From JACKCB01 sp964452775 (lineage in GTDB: Bacteria; Chloroflexota; Anaerolineae; Promineifilales; Promineifilaceae): a DNA stretch of 64,000 bases. Positions 26,459 to 35,835 of the stretch are shown piece by piece. The stretch lies in the NCBI GenBank assembly GCA_964452775.1, contig CAYVQP010000006.1, positions 35,295 through 99,294 on the forward strand, written 5' to 3'. The translations under genes were made by a program, and so were the position numbers. Within the stretch, counting starts at the first letter, position 1. Each line of letters starts with the position of its first letter. The notes beneath the pieces were generated by a model. The model was not told the origin of the DNA, did no database searches, and saw nothing but the letters and a program-made list of their open reading frames with translations.

Positions 26459-29400
26459 ATGTTCCGAAAACTGTTCAATAAGATTGTGGGCGACCCGAAT
26501 GAAAAGCTGCTGGATGGCCTGCGGCCCATCGTGGCGGAGATCGAATCCTTTGAAGAGTCGTTCGATGGCCTGAACGACGAGCAACTACGGGAGCAGACGC
26601 AGACCCTCAGAGAGCGTCTGGCAGCCGGCGAAACCCTGGATGATGTCTTGCCCGAGGCCTTCGCGCTGGTACGCGTCGCCTCCAAACGCACCACCGGCCT
26701 GCGCCACTATCGAGTGCAGTTGATGGGCGGCATCCTGCTGCATCGGGGCGAAGTAGTGGAAATGAAGACCGGCGAAGGTAAAACCCTGGTCGCCACCCTG
26801 CCGCTATTCCTGAACGCGCTGGCCGGTGAGGGTGTGCAACTGGTGACCGTCAACGACTACCTGGTCCGGCGCGACGGCGGCTGGATGGGCAAGATCTTCC
26901 ACGCTCTGGGCCTGACGGTTGGTTGCATCGGTCCGCTGCGCTTCTCCGCCCGTTACGATCCTGATTATGTCAATCCCGGCGCGGAGCTGGAGGATGAGCG
27001 GCTGGTTCACTGGCGTCCCTGCAGTCGCGCGGAAGCGTATCAAGCGGACATCACTTACGGGACCAGCAGTGAATTCGGCTTTGATTACCTGCGCGATAAC
27101 ATGGCGACCAGTCGGGAACAATTGGTGCAGCGCAAGTTGAGCTACGCGGTCATAGACGAAGTTGACAACGTGCTCATTGATGAGGCGCGCACCCCGCTGA
27201 TCATTTCCGGCCCGGCGTCGCGCTCCGGCAAAGATTACCAGCGCTTTGCCGGCTATGTTCGCAGGCTGAAAGCAAACACCGTGGAGGACGAGGATGCGGA
27301 GCCGGACGGCCACTACGACATTGACGAAAAGAGCCGCAGTATCGCTTTGACGGAAATGGGCATCGCCGAGATCGAGGAGCGGATACCGGAGATAGACGTG
27401 TCCGCCGGCGATAGCCTCTATGATCCGCGCTTCTTTCAGTTGACCTACTACCTGGACAACGCCCTGCGCGCTGAATACATGTTCAAGCGCGACAAGGAAT
27501 ATGTCGTGCAGAATGGGCAAGTGATCATCGTGGACGATTTCACCGGCCGGCTCATGGCCGGGCGGCGCTATTCCGATGGTTTGCACGAGGCGATTGAGGC
27601 GAAGGAAGGAGTCGAGGTCAAGCGTGAGACCGTCACAGTAGCCACCATTACCCTGCAGAACTACTTCCGGCTATACGACAAATTGGCCGGCATGACCGGT
27701 ACCGCCCTGACCGATGCGGAGGAGTTTGACAAGATCTACGAGCTGGGGGTAACGCCGCTGCCCACGAACGTGGAATATGTTGTCCGTGAGGGCGAGCTGG
27801 ATCTCGCGGAACGCAAGCGCAAGGTGGAAAGCGCCGAGGAGATTTGTTATGTGGAACCCGGGACGGAAGCGCCGGTGTTCTACAAGCGGGTGGACTTTGC
27901 CGACCAGGTCTTTGGCTCGCTGGAAGCCAAGGATAAGGCGATTGTGGCGGAGATTGTGCGTGTTCGCGAGAGCGGACGGCCGGTATTGGTTGGCACAACC
28001 TCGGTGGAGCATTCCGAGGTCATTGACCGCATGTTGCAGCGCGCCGGCGTGAAGCACAATGTCCTTAACGCCAAGCGACATGATTCCGAAGCCCTGATAG
28101 TGGCTCAAGCGGGTAGGAAGGGGGCGGTCACTATTTCTACCAACATGGCCGGGCGCGGCACCGACATCTTGCTGGGCGGCAATCCCGAAGGTATGTCCGC
28201 CGAAGCCCTGGAAAAGCAGATGTTCGACCGCAATTTGCTTGGGCAACTGGCCCTGCTACTGATGACGGAAGGTGAGCAAGCGGCGCGCGCATATGCCGGT
28301 GGCAACCCCCGACTCAGTGTGGACCTTGTTGACAGCCTGATAGCAGTGCGGAACGAATATGAAGCTGCTACGGAACAGATCGAGAGCCTCCAGTTGGAAG
28401 GTTACCTGGCCCGGCATATGCAGCAGATCCACGAAATTGACTACCAACACATCCGGCAGGTGCTGAGCTACGTGCGCCTCAATCAGGTCGAGCGGGCGCG
28501 CGACTACTTGGCTGGGGCTGAGCTGGATGGCGTTATTGCGGATGAAGCATTGCGCCTGATGAACTTGCACAGCCGTTATATACAGGCCAGGCAAGAGCCA
28601 CGGACGGCAGCGGCATTCCTGACTGAAATCGTGTTTGACCACAATTACAATGGCCGGGCGGCGCTAATCCGGGCAGTGATGGCCAATGATATGGCGGCGG
28701 CGGAGGAACTGGCGGCAAGCGTCCCCGGCCTGTCGCGACGTGACTTGGAACTGGTTCAGAGCATCAAGCAAAATAGCGAGGTGGAACGCCGCGAGGTATG
28801 GGAGCTGGGCGGCCTGCACGTGGTCGGCTCTGAACGCCACGAATCACGCCGCATTGATAACCAGCTTCGAGGCCGGGCCGCGCGCCAGGGCGACCCCGGT
28901 TCGTCGCGCTTCTTCCTTTCGGTTGAGGACGACCTGATGCGCCGGTTCGGCGGCGAACGGCTCAAGCGGGTCATGAACAGCAATCTCATTCCAGGCGATA
29001 TGCCCATGGAGATGGGCTTGCTGGACCGGATCATCGAGAACGCGCAGGAGCGGATCGAAGGCTACAACTTTGACATCCGCAAGAACGTGGTCGAGTATGA
29101 CGACGTGATGAGCAAACAGCGCAACGCCATCTATGACGAGCGCCGGGCCATATTAATGGGGGAGTCCGTCGATCTCGACGCCAAGGTGCAGGAAGCCTTT
29201 GAAACGGCTATTGACGATCTGGCGACGAACTACCTGGTTGACTATCCCGCGTATGTGCGTCGGGAGATTGACCGCGCTATCGGGGACTTCAGCACGGATG
29301 CCACGGATACAGTAAACATCAATGGCGTGGTGAACCGGCTTCGTGGGCTGCTTCCCGGCGTTATGAAGCTCGATCGGGCGGAACTGGCTGCGCTGTCGCC

Positions 29401-30388
29401 GCGAAATCTTCGCGACCGCTTCATGGCGCTGGCGTACCAGAATCTGGAAGAAGGGCAGAACCTTTACCAGTTGCTGCAGGCGATGGGCCGCTTTATCCCG
29501 CTGCTGCCGCCGGTGCCAAACGTTGGGGCGCGTCTGAGCAGCGTGCGTTCCGGCCAGCTACAGATCCGGGATAACATGCGCCGGGAGTTTATCGGACGCG
29601 TGAAGAGCTTTTATGAAGAGTTCCTGGCCGAGCACATCGTTGAGGATCAACGGGATGAGATCTGGCAGCGCGCCGCGCAGGGAATCAACGCTTCATTTCT
29701 GCAGTTTATCGTGGAAGGCGTCTCCCTGCAGACCATTAAGAGCCAGCAAGATCGCTTCCAGAAACAGGTTGCCGAATCGTTACGCGACCTCCTGGTTGAG
29801 AGCCTGTCTGCGCTGACGCCGGAACAGCTGGTGACGGCGTTGAGCGGTCACGTGTTGCGCCAGCAGCAAAACTGGAGACAGCAGATCGGCGTTGAGGAGT
29901 ACGAGAACTTCCGCCGGCTGCTGTTGCTCAGCGCCATCGACCGCGAGTGGCGCGACTATCTGACGGCGATGGACGACCTGCGCCGGGAGATCGGACTGGA
30001 GGCGGTTGGCCAGCGCGATCCCAAGATCGAGTACAAGCGCCGGTCGTTCCAGATGTTTGAGGACATGCGGAATAACATTGACGAGGATATCGCTAATCGC
30101 TTCTTCCGCGAGATTGCCGGCCACCAGCAGTTCGTCCAGCAGCAAGAGCAAGCGGCTGCCCGGCAAGAGCAGATGAGCCAGGCCGGCTATCAGGTCGTCG
30201 AGCGCAAGGGTGGTAAGGGTCGCGAGTTGCGCCGGGACATTCCTAAGGTTGGCCGAAATGATCTCTGCCCATGCGGCAGCGGCAAGAAATACAAGAACTG
30301 CCACATGCGCCAGGAAAATGCCCCAGCCGCAAGCAACACCGCCGGTCGCCGCCCGGCGCCGGCCCCAAGAGGACGTACAAAGGGTTAG
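26459..30388 (+). CDS. secA: Protein translocase ATPase SecA, oversized
   Basis: A 1309-residue SecA (about 800-1000 is usual) that drives preproteins through SecYEG. I start at ATG 26459, where the family N-terminus MFRKLFNKIVGDPNEK begins. Walker A MKTGEGKT is near 102-109, DEVDNVLIDEAR is Walker B, and LLGGNP is near 575. A roughly 200-residue helical segment then precedes ELGGLHVVGSERHESRRID (about 782). E. coli has only about 35 residues at that place, so NBD2 carries a large insertion. Helicase motif VI reads RGRAARQGD where RGRxGRQGD is usual. The C-terminus ends with a SEC-C zinc motif CPCGSGKKYKNCH. No partner sec genes are adjacent. Confidence 0.95.
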   Translation: MFRKLFNKIVGDPNEKLLDGLRPIVAEIESFEESFDGLNDEQLREQTQTLRERLAAGETLDDVLPEAFALVRVASKRTTGLRHYRVQLMGGILLHRGEVVEMKTGEGKTLVATLPLFLNALAGEGVQLVTVNDYLVRRDGGWMGKIFHALGLTVGCIGPLRFSARYDPDYVNPGAELEDERLVHWRPCSRAEAYQADITYGTSSEFGFDYLRDNMATSREQLVQRKLSYAVIDEVDNVLIDEARTPLIISGPASRSGKDYQRFAGYVRRLKANTVEDEDAEPDGHYDIDEKSRSIALTEMGIAEIEERIPEIDVSAGDSLYDPRFFQLTYYLDNALRAEYMFKRDKEYVVQNGQVIIVDDFTGRLMAGRRYSDGLHEAIEAKEGVEVKRETVTVATITLQNYFRLYDKLAGMTGTALTDAEEFDKIYELGVTPLPTNVEYVVREGELDLAERKRKVESAEEICYVEPGTEAPVFYKRVDFADQVFGSLEAKDKAIVAEIVRVRESGRPVLVGTTSVEHSEVIDRMLQRAGVKHNVLNAKRHDSEALIVAQAGRKGAVTISTNMAGRGTDILLGGNPEGMSAEALEKQMFDRNLLGQLALLLMTEGEQAARAYAGGNPRLSVDLVDSLIAVRNEYEAATEQIESLQLEGYLARHMQQIHEIDYQHIRQVLSYVRLNQVERARDYLAGAELDGVIADEALRLMNLHSRYIQARQEPRTAAAFLTEIVFDHNYNGRAALIRAVMANDMAAAEELAASVPGLSRRDLELVQSIKQNSEVERREVWELGGLHVVGSERHESRRIDNQLRGRAARQGDPGSSRFFLSVEDDLMRRFGGERLKRVMNSNLIPGDMPMEMGLLDRIIENAQERIEGYNFDIRKNVVEYDDVMSKQRNAIYDERRAILMGESVDLDAKVQEAFETAIDDLATNYLVDYPAYVRREIDRAIGDFSTDATDTVNINGVVNRLRGLLPGVMKLDRAELAALSPRNLRDRFMALAYQNLEEGQNLYQLLQAMGRFIPLLPPVPNVGARLSSVRSGQLQIRDNMRREFIGRVKSFYEEFLAEHIVEDQRDEIWQRAAQGINASFLQFIVEGVSLQTIKSQQDRFQKQVAESLRDLLVESLSALTPEQLVTALSGHVLRQQQNWRQQIGVEEYENFRRLLLLSAIDREWRDYLTAMDDLRREIGLEAVGQRDPKIEYKRRSFQMFEDMRNNIDEDIANRFFREIAGHQQFVQQQEQAAARQEQMSQAGYQVVERKGGKGRELRRDIPKVGRNDLCPCGSGKKYKNCHMRQENAPAASNTAGRRPAPAPRGRTKG

Positions 30389-30406
30389 ACGTCTGCCGCA
30401 GCCGGC

Positions 30407-31234
30407 CTACTTCTGGCAGGCTGGGCAGAAGTGCGTGCCCCGGCCATTCAACGTGATCCGCTCTATCGGCGTGCCGCATTTCAGGCAGGGCCGGCCAGCC
30501 CGGCCGTAGACGGCGACGGCATTTTGCATGTCACCCTTGCTGCCGTCCGGCTTCAAGTACAGGTCAATGCTGGCTCCTTCCCGCTCAATTCCCATGTTCA
30601 GCACCCGCCGAATTGAGTCGTACAATGCCGCCGTTTCCTCCGGCGTCAGCGTGTCGCTCTTGCGCGTCGGGCGAACGCCGGCGTAATACAGCGCCTCGTC
30701 GGCATAGATATTGCCCACGCCCGCCAGAAAGGATTGATCAAGCAGGAGTGACTTGATCACCCGTTTGCGGCCGCGCAGATTCGCTTCAAACTCCGGCAGG
30801 GTGAAACTATCATCCAGGGGTTCCGGACCGAGCCCGTCTAGTATCTCATTGGGGTCCCCTACCAGATAGATGCGTCCAAACTTGCGCTGGTCGCGAAAGC
30901 GCAACTCATGCGGAACTTCGCCAGGGAGGGGAGCGAGCTGGAAGATGGTGTGATCGTGTCGGTGGCGCGGCTGATCCGTTGGCACAACCGCCAGATGTCC
31001 ACTCATTCGCAGGTGGATGATCAACGCATCGCCGGAGGATAGCTCAAAGATGAGGAACTTACCGCGCCGGCTGATGGCGGCGACCTGTTGGCCGGCGATC
31101 CGTTGCTGCATTTCTTCCAAGGGTGGCAGGGCGCAATGGCGTGGCCAATCGCTCTGCAGGCCGGTAAAGGTGCGGCCGATCAGCGGGGCGCGCAAAGCCC
31201 GCACGATGGTCTCGACTTCCGGCAGTTCAGGCAT
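30407..31234 (-). CDS. mutM: Formamidopyrimidine-DNA glycosylase
   Basis: A 275-residue Fpg/MutM that removes 8-oxoguanine and other damaged purines. The start is fixed by MPELPEVE: after Met removal, Pro2 is the nucleophile and Glu3 catalytic. SRRGKFLIFEL carries the conserved Lys loop, IHLRMSGHL follows, and SLLLDQSFLAGVGNIYADE is the helix-two-turn-helix. The C-terminal zinc finger is CLKCGTPIERI and then FCPACQ. Every key residue is present. A longer in-frame extension to 31291 is not needed. It is convergent with secA, 18 bases from its end. Confidence 0.95.
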   Translation of the reverse strand: MPELPEVETIVRALRAPLIGRTFTGLQSDWPRHCALPPLEEMQQRIAGQQVAAISRRGKFLIFELSSGDALIIHLRMSGHLAVVPTDQPRHRHDHTIFQLAPLPGEVPHELRFRDQRKFGRIYLVGDPNEILDGLGPEPLDDSFTLPEFEANLRGRKRVIKSLLLDQSFLAGVGNIYADEALYYAGVRPTRKSDTLTPEETAALYDSIRRVLNMGIEREGASIDLYLKPDGSKGDMQNAVAVYGRAGRPCLKCGTPIERITLNGRGTHFCPACQK

Positions 31235-31296
31235 GGGCGGAGTATGCTGACCCGGCATGAAGCCGGCGCTCGCCTGACTCCAGCATCTCACGTAGC

Positions 31297-32400
31297 TTAG
31301 ATTTTGAACTCGCCGCTGTCATAAAAAAGTTGATCGTCCACCCAGATCTTGCCGCCCTCACGCATGTCGCAGATCATGTCCCAATGGATGGCGGAGTGAT
31401 TTCGGCCGCCGGTCTCCGGGTAAGCCTCGCCGAGCGCCATGTGAATGGTGCCGCCAATCTTCTCGTCGTAGAGGATAGATTTGGTGAACTGGCGGATGCC
31501 GTGGTTGGTGCCGATGGCAAATTCGCCGAGCGTGCGCGCGCCGGCGTCTGTGTCAAGCGTGTTGAGCAGAAAGGCCTCGTTCTTCTCCGCCGAAGCCTCG
31601 ACCACTTTCCCGTCTTCAAAGCGCAACATCACCCCGTCTACCTCGCGCCCGCTGTAGATGGCCGGATAGGTGAAACGCACCCAGCCATTGACAGAGTCCT
31701 CAACCGGGCCGGTAAAGATTTCGCCGTCCGGCATGTTGCGAGATCCGTCCGCGTTGATGAAGGTGCGCCCCGCGATGGATAGTCGCAGGTCCACATTGGG
31801 GCCGGTGACGCGCACCTCCTTCTTGCCGGCTAACCAGTCAACCAGCCGCTGTTGTTCGGCGGCCACCTGTCGCCAGTAGGCCACCGGATCACCCTCATCC
31901 ACGTGACAGGCGCCATAAACGAAGTCCTCGTAATCGGAGAGGGACATGTCCGCCTCTTGCGCGAAGGCCGGGGTGGGGAATTGCGTCAACGTCCAGTTTA
32001 GCTCGCCGGCCGCAGCCCGCTTCATGTAGACAGTCGAAAGCTCCCGGCTTGCCTGCCGGCGCATCTGGATACGCGCCGGAGGAATACCGTTCAAGTGGCG
32101 GGTATTGTGAGCGGCGATGATGGCGATTAGAGCGTCATAGTGCTCATACATGTAGCGCAACGGTGGGGCAATGAACTGCAGCTGCTCGTCGTTCGCCTCC
32201 TTATAGAAGATCTCCTCAAAGTCCGCCTCATCCCAGAGGAGGTACGGATTGCCCCCGGCGCGAACGATCTCCCGGTATGTGGCCGCAACCAACGGCAAGC
32301 CGGCGCTATTTCCCCTCAAAACTACCGTCTGTCCCGGCTGAATGGCTACGCAATAGTTGACCATCAATCGGGCAAGCTTTGTGACGCGTGGATCTTCCAT
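31297..32400 (-). CDS. M29 family metallo-aminopeptidase
   Basis: A 367-residue leucyl aminopeptidase of the AmpS/PepS/AII family (M29), which removes N-terminal residues using two metal ions. It begins with LARLMVNYCVAIQPGQTVVLRG, the usual opening. The C-terminal metal-site region reads GEAYPETGG then NHSAIHWDMICDMR and IWVDDQLFYDSGEF, as in the family. AGGAG lies 6 bases before the ATG. A TATAAT on the same strand (complement of 32435-32440) sits 35 bases upstream. It is transcribed toward mutM and separated by 62 bases, so the two may form one unit. Confidence 0.88.
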   Translation of the reverse strand: MEDPRVTKLARLMVNYCVAIQPGQTVVLRGNSAGLPLVAATYREIVRAGGNPYLLWDEADFEEIFYKEANDEQLQFIAPPLRYMYEHYDALIAIIAAHNTRHLNGIPPARIQMRRQASRELSTVYMKRAAAGELNWTLTQFPTPAFAQEADMSLSDYEDFVYGACHVDEGDPVAYWRQVAAEQQRLVDWLAGKKEVRVTGPNVDLRLSIAGRTFINADGSRNMPDGEIFTGPVEDSVNGWVRFTYPAIYSGREVDGVMLRFEDGKVVEASAEKNEAFLLNTLDTDAGARTLGEFAIGTNHGIRQFTKSILYDEKIGGTIHMALGEAYPETGGRNHSAIHWDMICDMREGGKIWVDDQLFYDSGEFKI

Positions 32401-32434
32401 GCTATACTCCTGTCATCTCCGAAAAAGTGCGCCG

Positions 32435-32440
32435 ATTATA
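32435..32440 (-). promoter_or_regulatory. -10 box for the aminopeptidase gene in a divergent intergenic region
   Basis: A perfect TATAAT on the minus strand lies 35 bases before the aminopeptidase ATG. No clear -35 at 17 bases. The 44-base divergent gap also holds a plus-strand TATACT at 32403-32408, usable for the gene at 32445. Confidence 0.55.
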
Positions 32441-32444
32441 CCCC

Positions 32445-33086
32445 ATGTATCCAGAAGATCGTGTGCTGATAGCGTGGATACCTGAGCCGTCTGATTTTGA
32501 GCTAGTCCGGCAGCAACACTGGTATCGCATACCGCTGGAATATGCGCCCAAGGGGATGCACGCCGAATACATCGCCTTCTACTTCGGGCATGAATTCGGG
32601 GATGAGAAATGGGCCATTCATTACTACTGCCGGCGATTGGGACACGAGCTGACTACGAGGGCGGCTCTCGTGCCGGATCAGCCGGCGCATCCCCGCGCTG
32701 ATCACCTGTACTACAAGTTGCAATTGGGACCGCTGATCAAACTGCAGCGACCAATCGTCAGCCTGCGCTGGCGGCGTCTGACCTTCGTGCACACCACCTG
32801 GGATCGCTTTCAGGAGGCGACTGAGATCAACGATCTATTGCTGGACGGAGAAGGGTTAGTAGATCGGCTTTACGCCACTCTCAAGGAACAGGGGTTGCAG
32901 CCGGAGCGGCGCTATGAGTTGAGGGAAGGTGGAGTGGTCTACGAGGCGGCGTTGGCCGTGCCTTGCCGGGACGGCTGTGTGCAAGCGCCCATATCCGGCC
33001 TACCTCAAGATGATGCCGGGCTCAACTCCCTGGCGACCGAGATCGTCGCGGCGGTGTCGGCGATGGGTGGAGAAGTGTTCCGCTGA
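32445..33086 (+). CDS. Protein of unknown function
   Basis: A 213-residue soluble protein I do not recognise. ATG 32445 is preferred to an in-frame ATG at 32388, which lies inside the divergent aminopeptidase gene. It is rich in aromatic residues: AEYIAFYFGHEFGDEKWAI (about 40-58) and YYCRRLG. It is followed by WRRLTFVHTTWDRFQEATEI (about 107-126), which looks like a conserved core. The last third, with LYATLKEQGLQPERRYEL, has an alternation of helix and strands loosely like small nuclease domains, but I cannot name catalytic residues. No signal peptide or membrane helix. It is convergent with holB (10 bases apart). Confidence 0.7.
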   Translation: MYPEDRVLIAWIPEPSDFELVRQQHWYRIPLEYAPKGMHAEYIAFYFGHEFGDEKWAIHYYCRRLGHELTTRAALVPDQPAHPRADHLYYKLQLGPLIKLQRPIVSLRWRRLTFVHTTWDRFQEATEINDLLLDGEGLVDRLYATLKEQGLQPERRYELREGGVVYEAALAVPCRDGCVQAPISGLPQDDAGLNSLATEIVAAVSAMGGEVFR

Positions 33087-33096
33087 GCCTACCTCG

Positions 33097-34125
33097 TCAG
33101 GTCAGGACGCCGCTTGCCTGCTGGTAAGGATAGGTCAGCAACAACACTTCCAGGGCCAGCCGAATATTGGCGTTTTGCTCTAACTGCAGGATGATGCGGT
33201 CAGTTTGCGCCAGTCCGCGCCGTATCTCCGCCCGGCTCCACTTGTGAGCAAAGTGCTGCAGCTCCTCAAGCCGGTCAATGTTGGTCACCATCTCGCGCTC
33301 GCCATCGCCCCACGAGAGCAGAGCCAGGTCTCGCCACCAGGAAAGCCAGGCGCGCAGAATGTCCGGCAGCGGCTCCGGCTCACGGGCGAGCTGGCCGGCC
33401 AGGGCGAAGCGGGCCACCCGGTCGCCGTCCAGGGCTGCCAATAGCAACTCCAGCTGTTCCTCTCGCTCAGTGAGTATTTCCGGCGTCGCGGCGGCCGCAA
33501 GCGCCCACCCCAGGCGGCCGTCGGCGAGGTGCGCCAGATTGGCGATCTGGTCGGCCGGGAGCGCGGTCCGCCCGGCCAGCGCATCATGAATCTGCGTGGT
33601 CGAAAGGGGGCGCAAGGCCAGTATCTGGCAGCGTGACGAAATGGTGGGGAGCAAAGAATCCGCCTCATTGGCGGTGAGCAGAAGTTTGGCAAAGTGGGGC
33701 GGCTCCTCTAGGGTCTTTAAGAAAGCGTTTGCCGCGCCGGGGGTGGCGGCGTCAAAACGCTTCAGGATCGCCACACGAAATCGCAACTCCATCGGGGCCA
33801 GATTCAGGTCCCGCTGCAGCTCTCTGACCGCCTCGATCTTGATGGTCAACTTGCCGCGGCCGGAAACTTCCGGCAACAGCAGCGACACGTCAGGGTGGCG
33901 ATCGATGGCAATAAGCTGGCAAGCGCGACAACTGCCGCATGGGCGCGCCTCTGCTTCAGGATAGGTGCAGTTTAGCGCCTGAGCGAAGACGCGGGCAATG
34001 GTCGTCTTGCCGATCCGGTCCGGCCCGGTGAGCAGGTAAGCATGGCTTGTCCGGCCTCGCGCAATCGCGTCGCGCAGCAGCTCAATTGCCCAGTGATGGC
34101 CGGCGATATTGCCCCAAGTAGTCAT
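33097..34125 (-). CDS. holB: DNA polymerase III delta' subunit (clamp-loader AAA ATPase)
   Basis: A 342-residue clamp-loader AAA protein. Start at ATG 34125 gives MTTWGNIAGHHWAIELLRDA, the usual opening. Walker A is GPDRIGKTT (34-42). A Cys4 zinc module has C53, C63, C66 and C69. ANAFLKTLEEPP is the conserved sensor and Walker-B region (TLEEPP), and SRCQ contains the SRC motif. The intact-looking P-loop means it could bind ATP, or it could be a short gamma/tau-like subunit; the length and lack of a C-terminal extension favour delta'. It is divergent from hutH. Confidence 0.88.
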   Translation of the reverse strand: MTTWGNIAGHHWAIELLRDAIARGRTSHAYLLTGPDRIGKTTIARVFAQALNCTYPEAEARPCGSCRACQLIAIDRHPDVSLLLPEVSGRGKLTIKIEAVRELQRDLNLAPMELRFRVAILKRFDAATPGAANAFLKTLEEPPHFAKLLLTANEADSLLPTISSRCQILALRPLSTTQIHDALAGRTALPADQIANLAHLADGRLGWALAAAATPEILTEREEQLELLLAALDGDRVARFALAGQLAREPEPLPDILRAWLSWWRDLALLSWGDGEREMVTNIDRLEELQHFAHKWSRAEIRRGLAQTDRIILQLEQNANIRLALEVLLLTYPYQQASGVLT

Positions 34126-34210
34126 ACGAGGATTGTAAGGCCTTCTCATTGTGAGGCAACAGTGATACGAAAGTGGCTGCCAATTTGCCGGGAGCTTCGG
34201 CGCATTGCGC

Positions 34211-34216
34211 TATAAT
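34211..34216 (+). promoter_or_regulatory. -10 box of hutH, leaderless type
   Basis: A perfect TATAAT ends 7 bases before the chosen ATG at 34224, so transcription would start at the start codon. TTGCCG at 34185-34190 is a weak -35 with a 20-base spacer. Confidence 0.55.
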
Positions 34217-34223
34217 ACGCGCC

Positions 34224-35777
34224 ATGCAAGAACGATTGAGCATAAACGGTGAGGGGCTGCTGATCGACGATGTCGTGTCCGTGGCCGGGGGCCGGCCGGC
34301 GGAGTTGGACCCGGCGGCGCTGCCCGCTCTGGAGCGATCGCGGGCAGCAGTAGAGCGATTGGTGGCGGGAGGGGTCATTGCCTATGGCATCACCACCGGT
34401 TTCGGCCACTTCAAAGACCACATCATCCCCCCGGAGCAGGCACGCACGCTGCAGCGCAACCTGCTGCTGAGTCATGCCGTCGGCGTAGGGCCGCTGTTGC
34501 CGGAGGAAGTTGTGCGGGCGATGCTGGTCGTGCGCGCCAATACGCTGGCCAAAGGATTCTCCGGCGTTCGCCCGGTCCTCGTCCAGCATCTACTGGACAT
34601 ATTGAATCTCGGCATCGTGCCGCTGATTCCCTCCCAGGGTTCATTGGGAGCCAGCGGCGACCTGGCCCCACTGGCGCACATGGCCCTGGTGCTGATTGGT
34701 GAAGGGCAGGCCGGCTATCAGGGAGAAGTGCTATCCGGCGCGGACGCGCTGCGCCGGGCCGGGCTGGAACCGCTGGTGCTTCAGGAAAAAGAGGGCCTGG
34801 CGCTGGTGAACGGCACTACCTTCATGGTCGGTTATGGCGCATTGCTGGTGCGCCGGGCCATTAACCTGACCCTGACCGCCGATGCGGCGGCCTGTCTCAG
34901 TCTGGAGGCGCTGCACGGCACCGCCCGCGCCTACGACGCCCGCGTTCATGCCTTACGCCCACATCCGCGCCAGATTGATTGCGCCAAGTTTCTGCGGGAA
35001 CTATTGGCTGGGAGCGAATTCCTGCGCGGTGCGGATTCGCAGAATGTGCAGGATGCCTACACCCTGCGCTGCGTGCCACAAGTGCATGGAGCGGTGCGCG
35101 ACGCCATCGCCTACGCGCAGTGGGTGATCAATATTGAGTTGAACGCGGTCAACGATAACCCCATTATCCTGCTGGATGAGGAGACGGGGGAGCCGGAAGT
35201 GATCTCGGCCGGCAATTTCCATGGCGAGCCGGTGGCGATTGCAATGGATTACGCCAGCCTGGCGTTGACCGAATTGGGCAACATGAGTGAGCGGCGGACC
35301 GCCCGGCTGGTGGACGCGGACTGTAATCAGGCCGGGCTGCCCATGTTTCTGACTGCGCATGGTGGGCTGGAGAGCGGGCTGATGATGTTGCAATACACGG
35401 CCGCCGCGCTGGCCTCGGAAAACAAGGTGTTGGCCCATCCTGCCAGCGCCGATTCAATCCCAACCAGCGCCAACACGGAAGATCACGTGAGCATGGGCGC
35501 AACGGCGGTGCGCCAGATGGCGCAGATCCTGGACCATCTGGAGACGATTGTGGCGATAGAGCTGATCTGCGCTGCGCAGGGTGTGGACTTCCAACGCAGG
35601 AATTCGGGACGGGATAGGATGCAGTTAGGACAGGGTACAGCGATTGCTTATGAGCTGGTGCGCCGGCAGGTACCCTTCATTGAACACGATACGCTGCTGG
35701 CGCCATACATTGAGGCGGTCCGGCGTCTGGTCGCGTCGGGAGAGATTAAGCAAGCTGTCGAACGAGTTGCAGGTTAA
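34224..35777 (+). CDS. hutH: Histidine ammonia-lyase (aromatic amino acid lyase family)
   Basis: A 517-residue lyase. The Ala-Ser-Gly triad that forms the MIO cofactor is at 143-145 in GSLGASGDLAPLAHMAL, the same position as in classical HAL. YGITTGFG and NLLLSHAVGVG (with the selectivity His) favour histidine over phenylalanine or tyrosine, as does the Glu in VAIELICAAQG. It would release ammonia from histidine to give urocanate. ATG 34224 is used because the TATAAT ends 7 bases upstream; an in-frame start at 34173 would lie before that promoter. No hutU, hutI or hutG is adjacent, so the pathway is not shown here. Confidence 0.85.
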   Translation: MQERLSINGEGLLIDDVVSVAGGRPAELDPAALPALERSRAAVERLVAGGVIAYGITTGFGHFKDHIIPPEQARTLQRNLLLSHAVGVGPLLPEEVVRAMLVVRANTLAKGFSGVRPVLVQHLLDILNLGIVPLIPSQGSLGASGDLAPLAHMALVLIGEGQAGYQGEVLSGADALRRAGLEPLVLQEKEGLALVNGTTFMVGYGALLVRRAINLTLTADAAACLSLEALHGTARAYDARVHALRPHPRQIDCAKFLRELLAGSEFLRGADSQNVQDAYTLRCVPQVHGAVRDAIAYAQWVINIELNAVNDNPIILLDEETGEPEVISAGNFHGEPVAIAMDYASLALTELGNMSERRTARLVDADCNQAGLPMFLTAHGGLESGLMMLQYTAAALASENKVLAHPASADSIPTSANTEDHVSMGATAVRQMAQILDHLETIVAIELICAAQGVDFQRRNSGRDRMQLGQGTAIAYELVRRQVPFIEHDTLLAPYIEAVRRLVASGEIKQAVERVAG

Positions 35778-35835
35778 CTGACGGTAGATCAGGCGTCTTC
35801 GACCGGCAAGAGTAGCTGAGAAAGAGGAAGATTCG

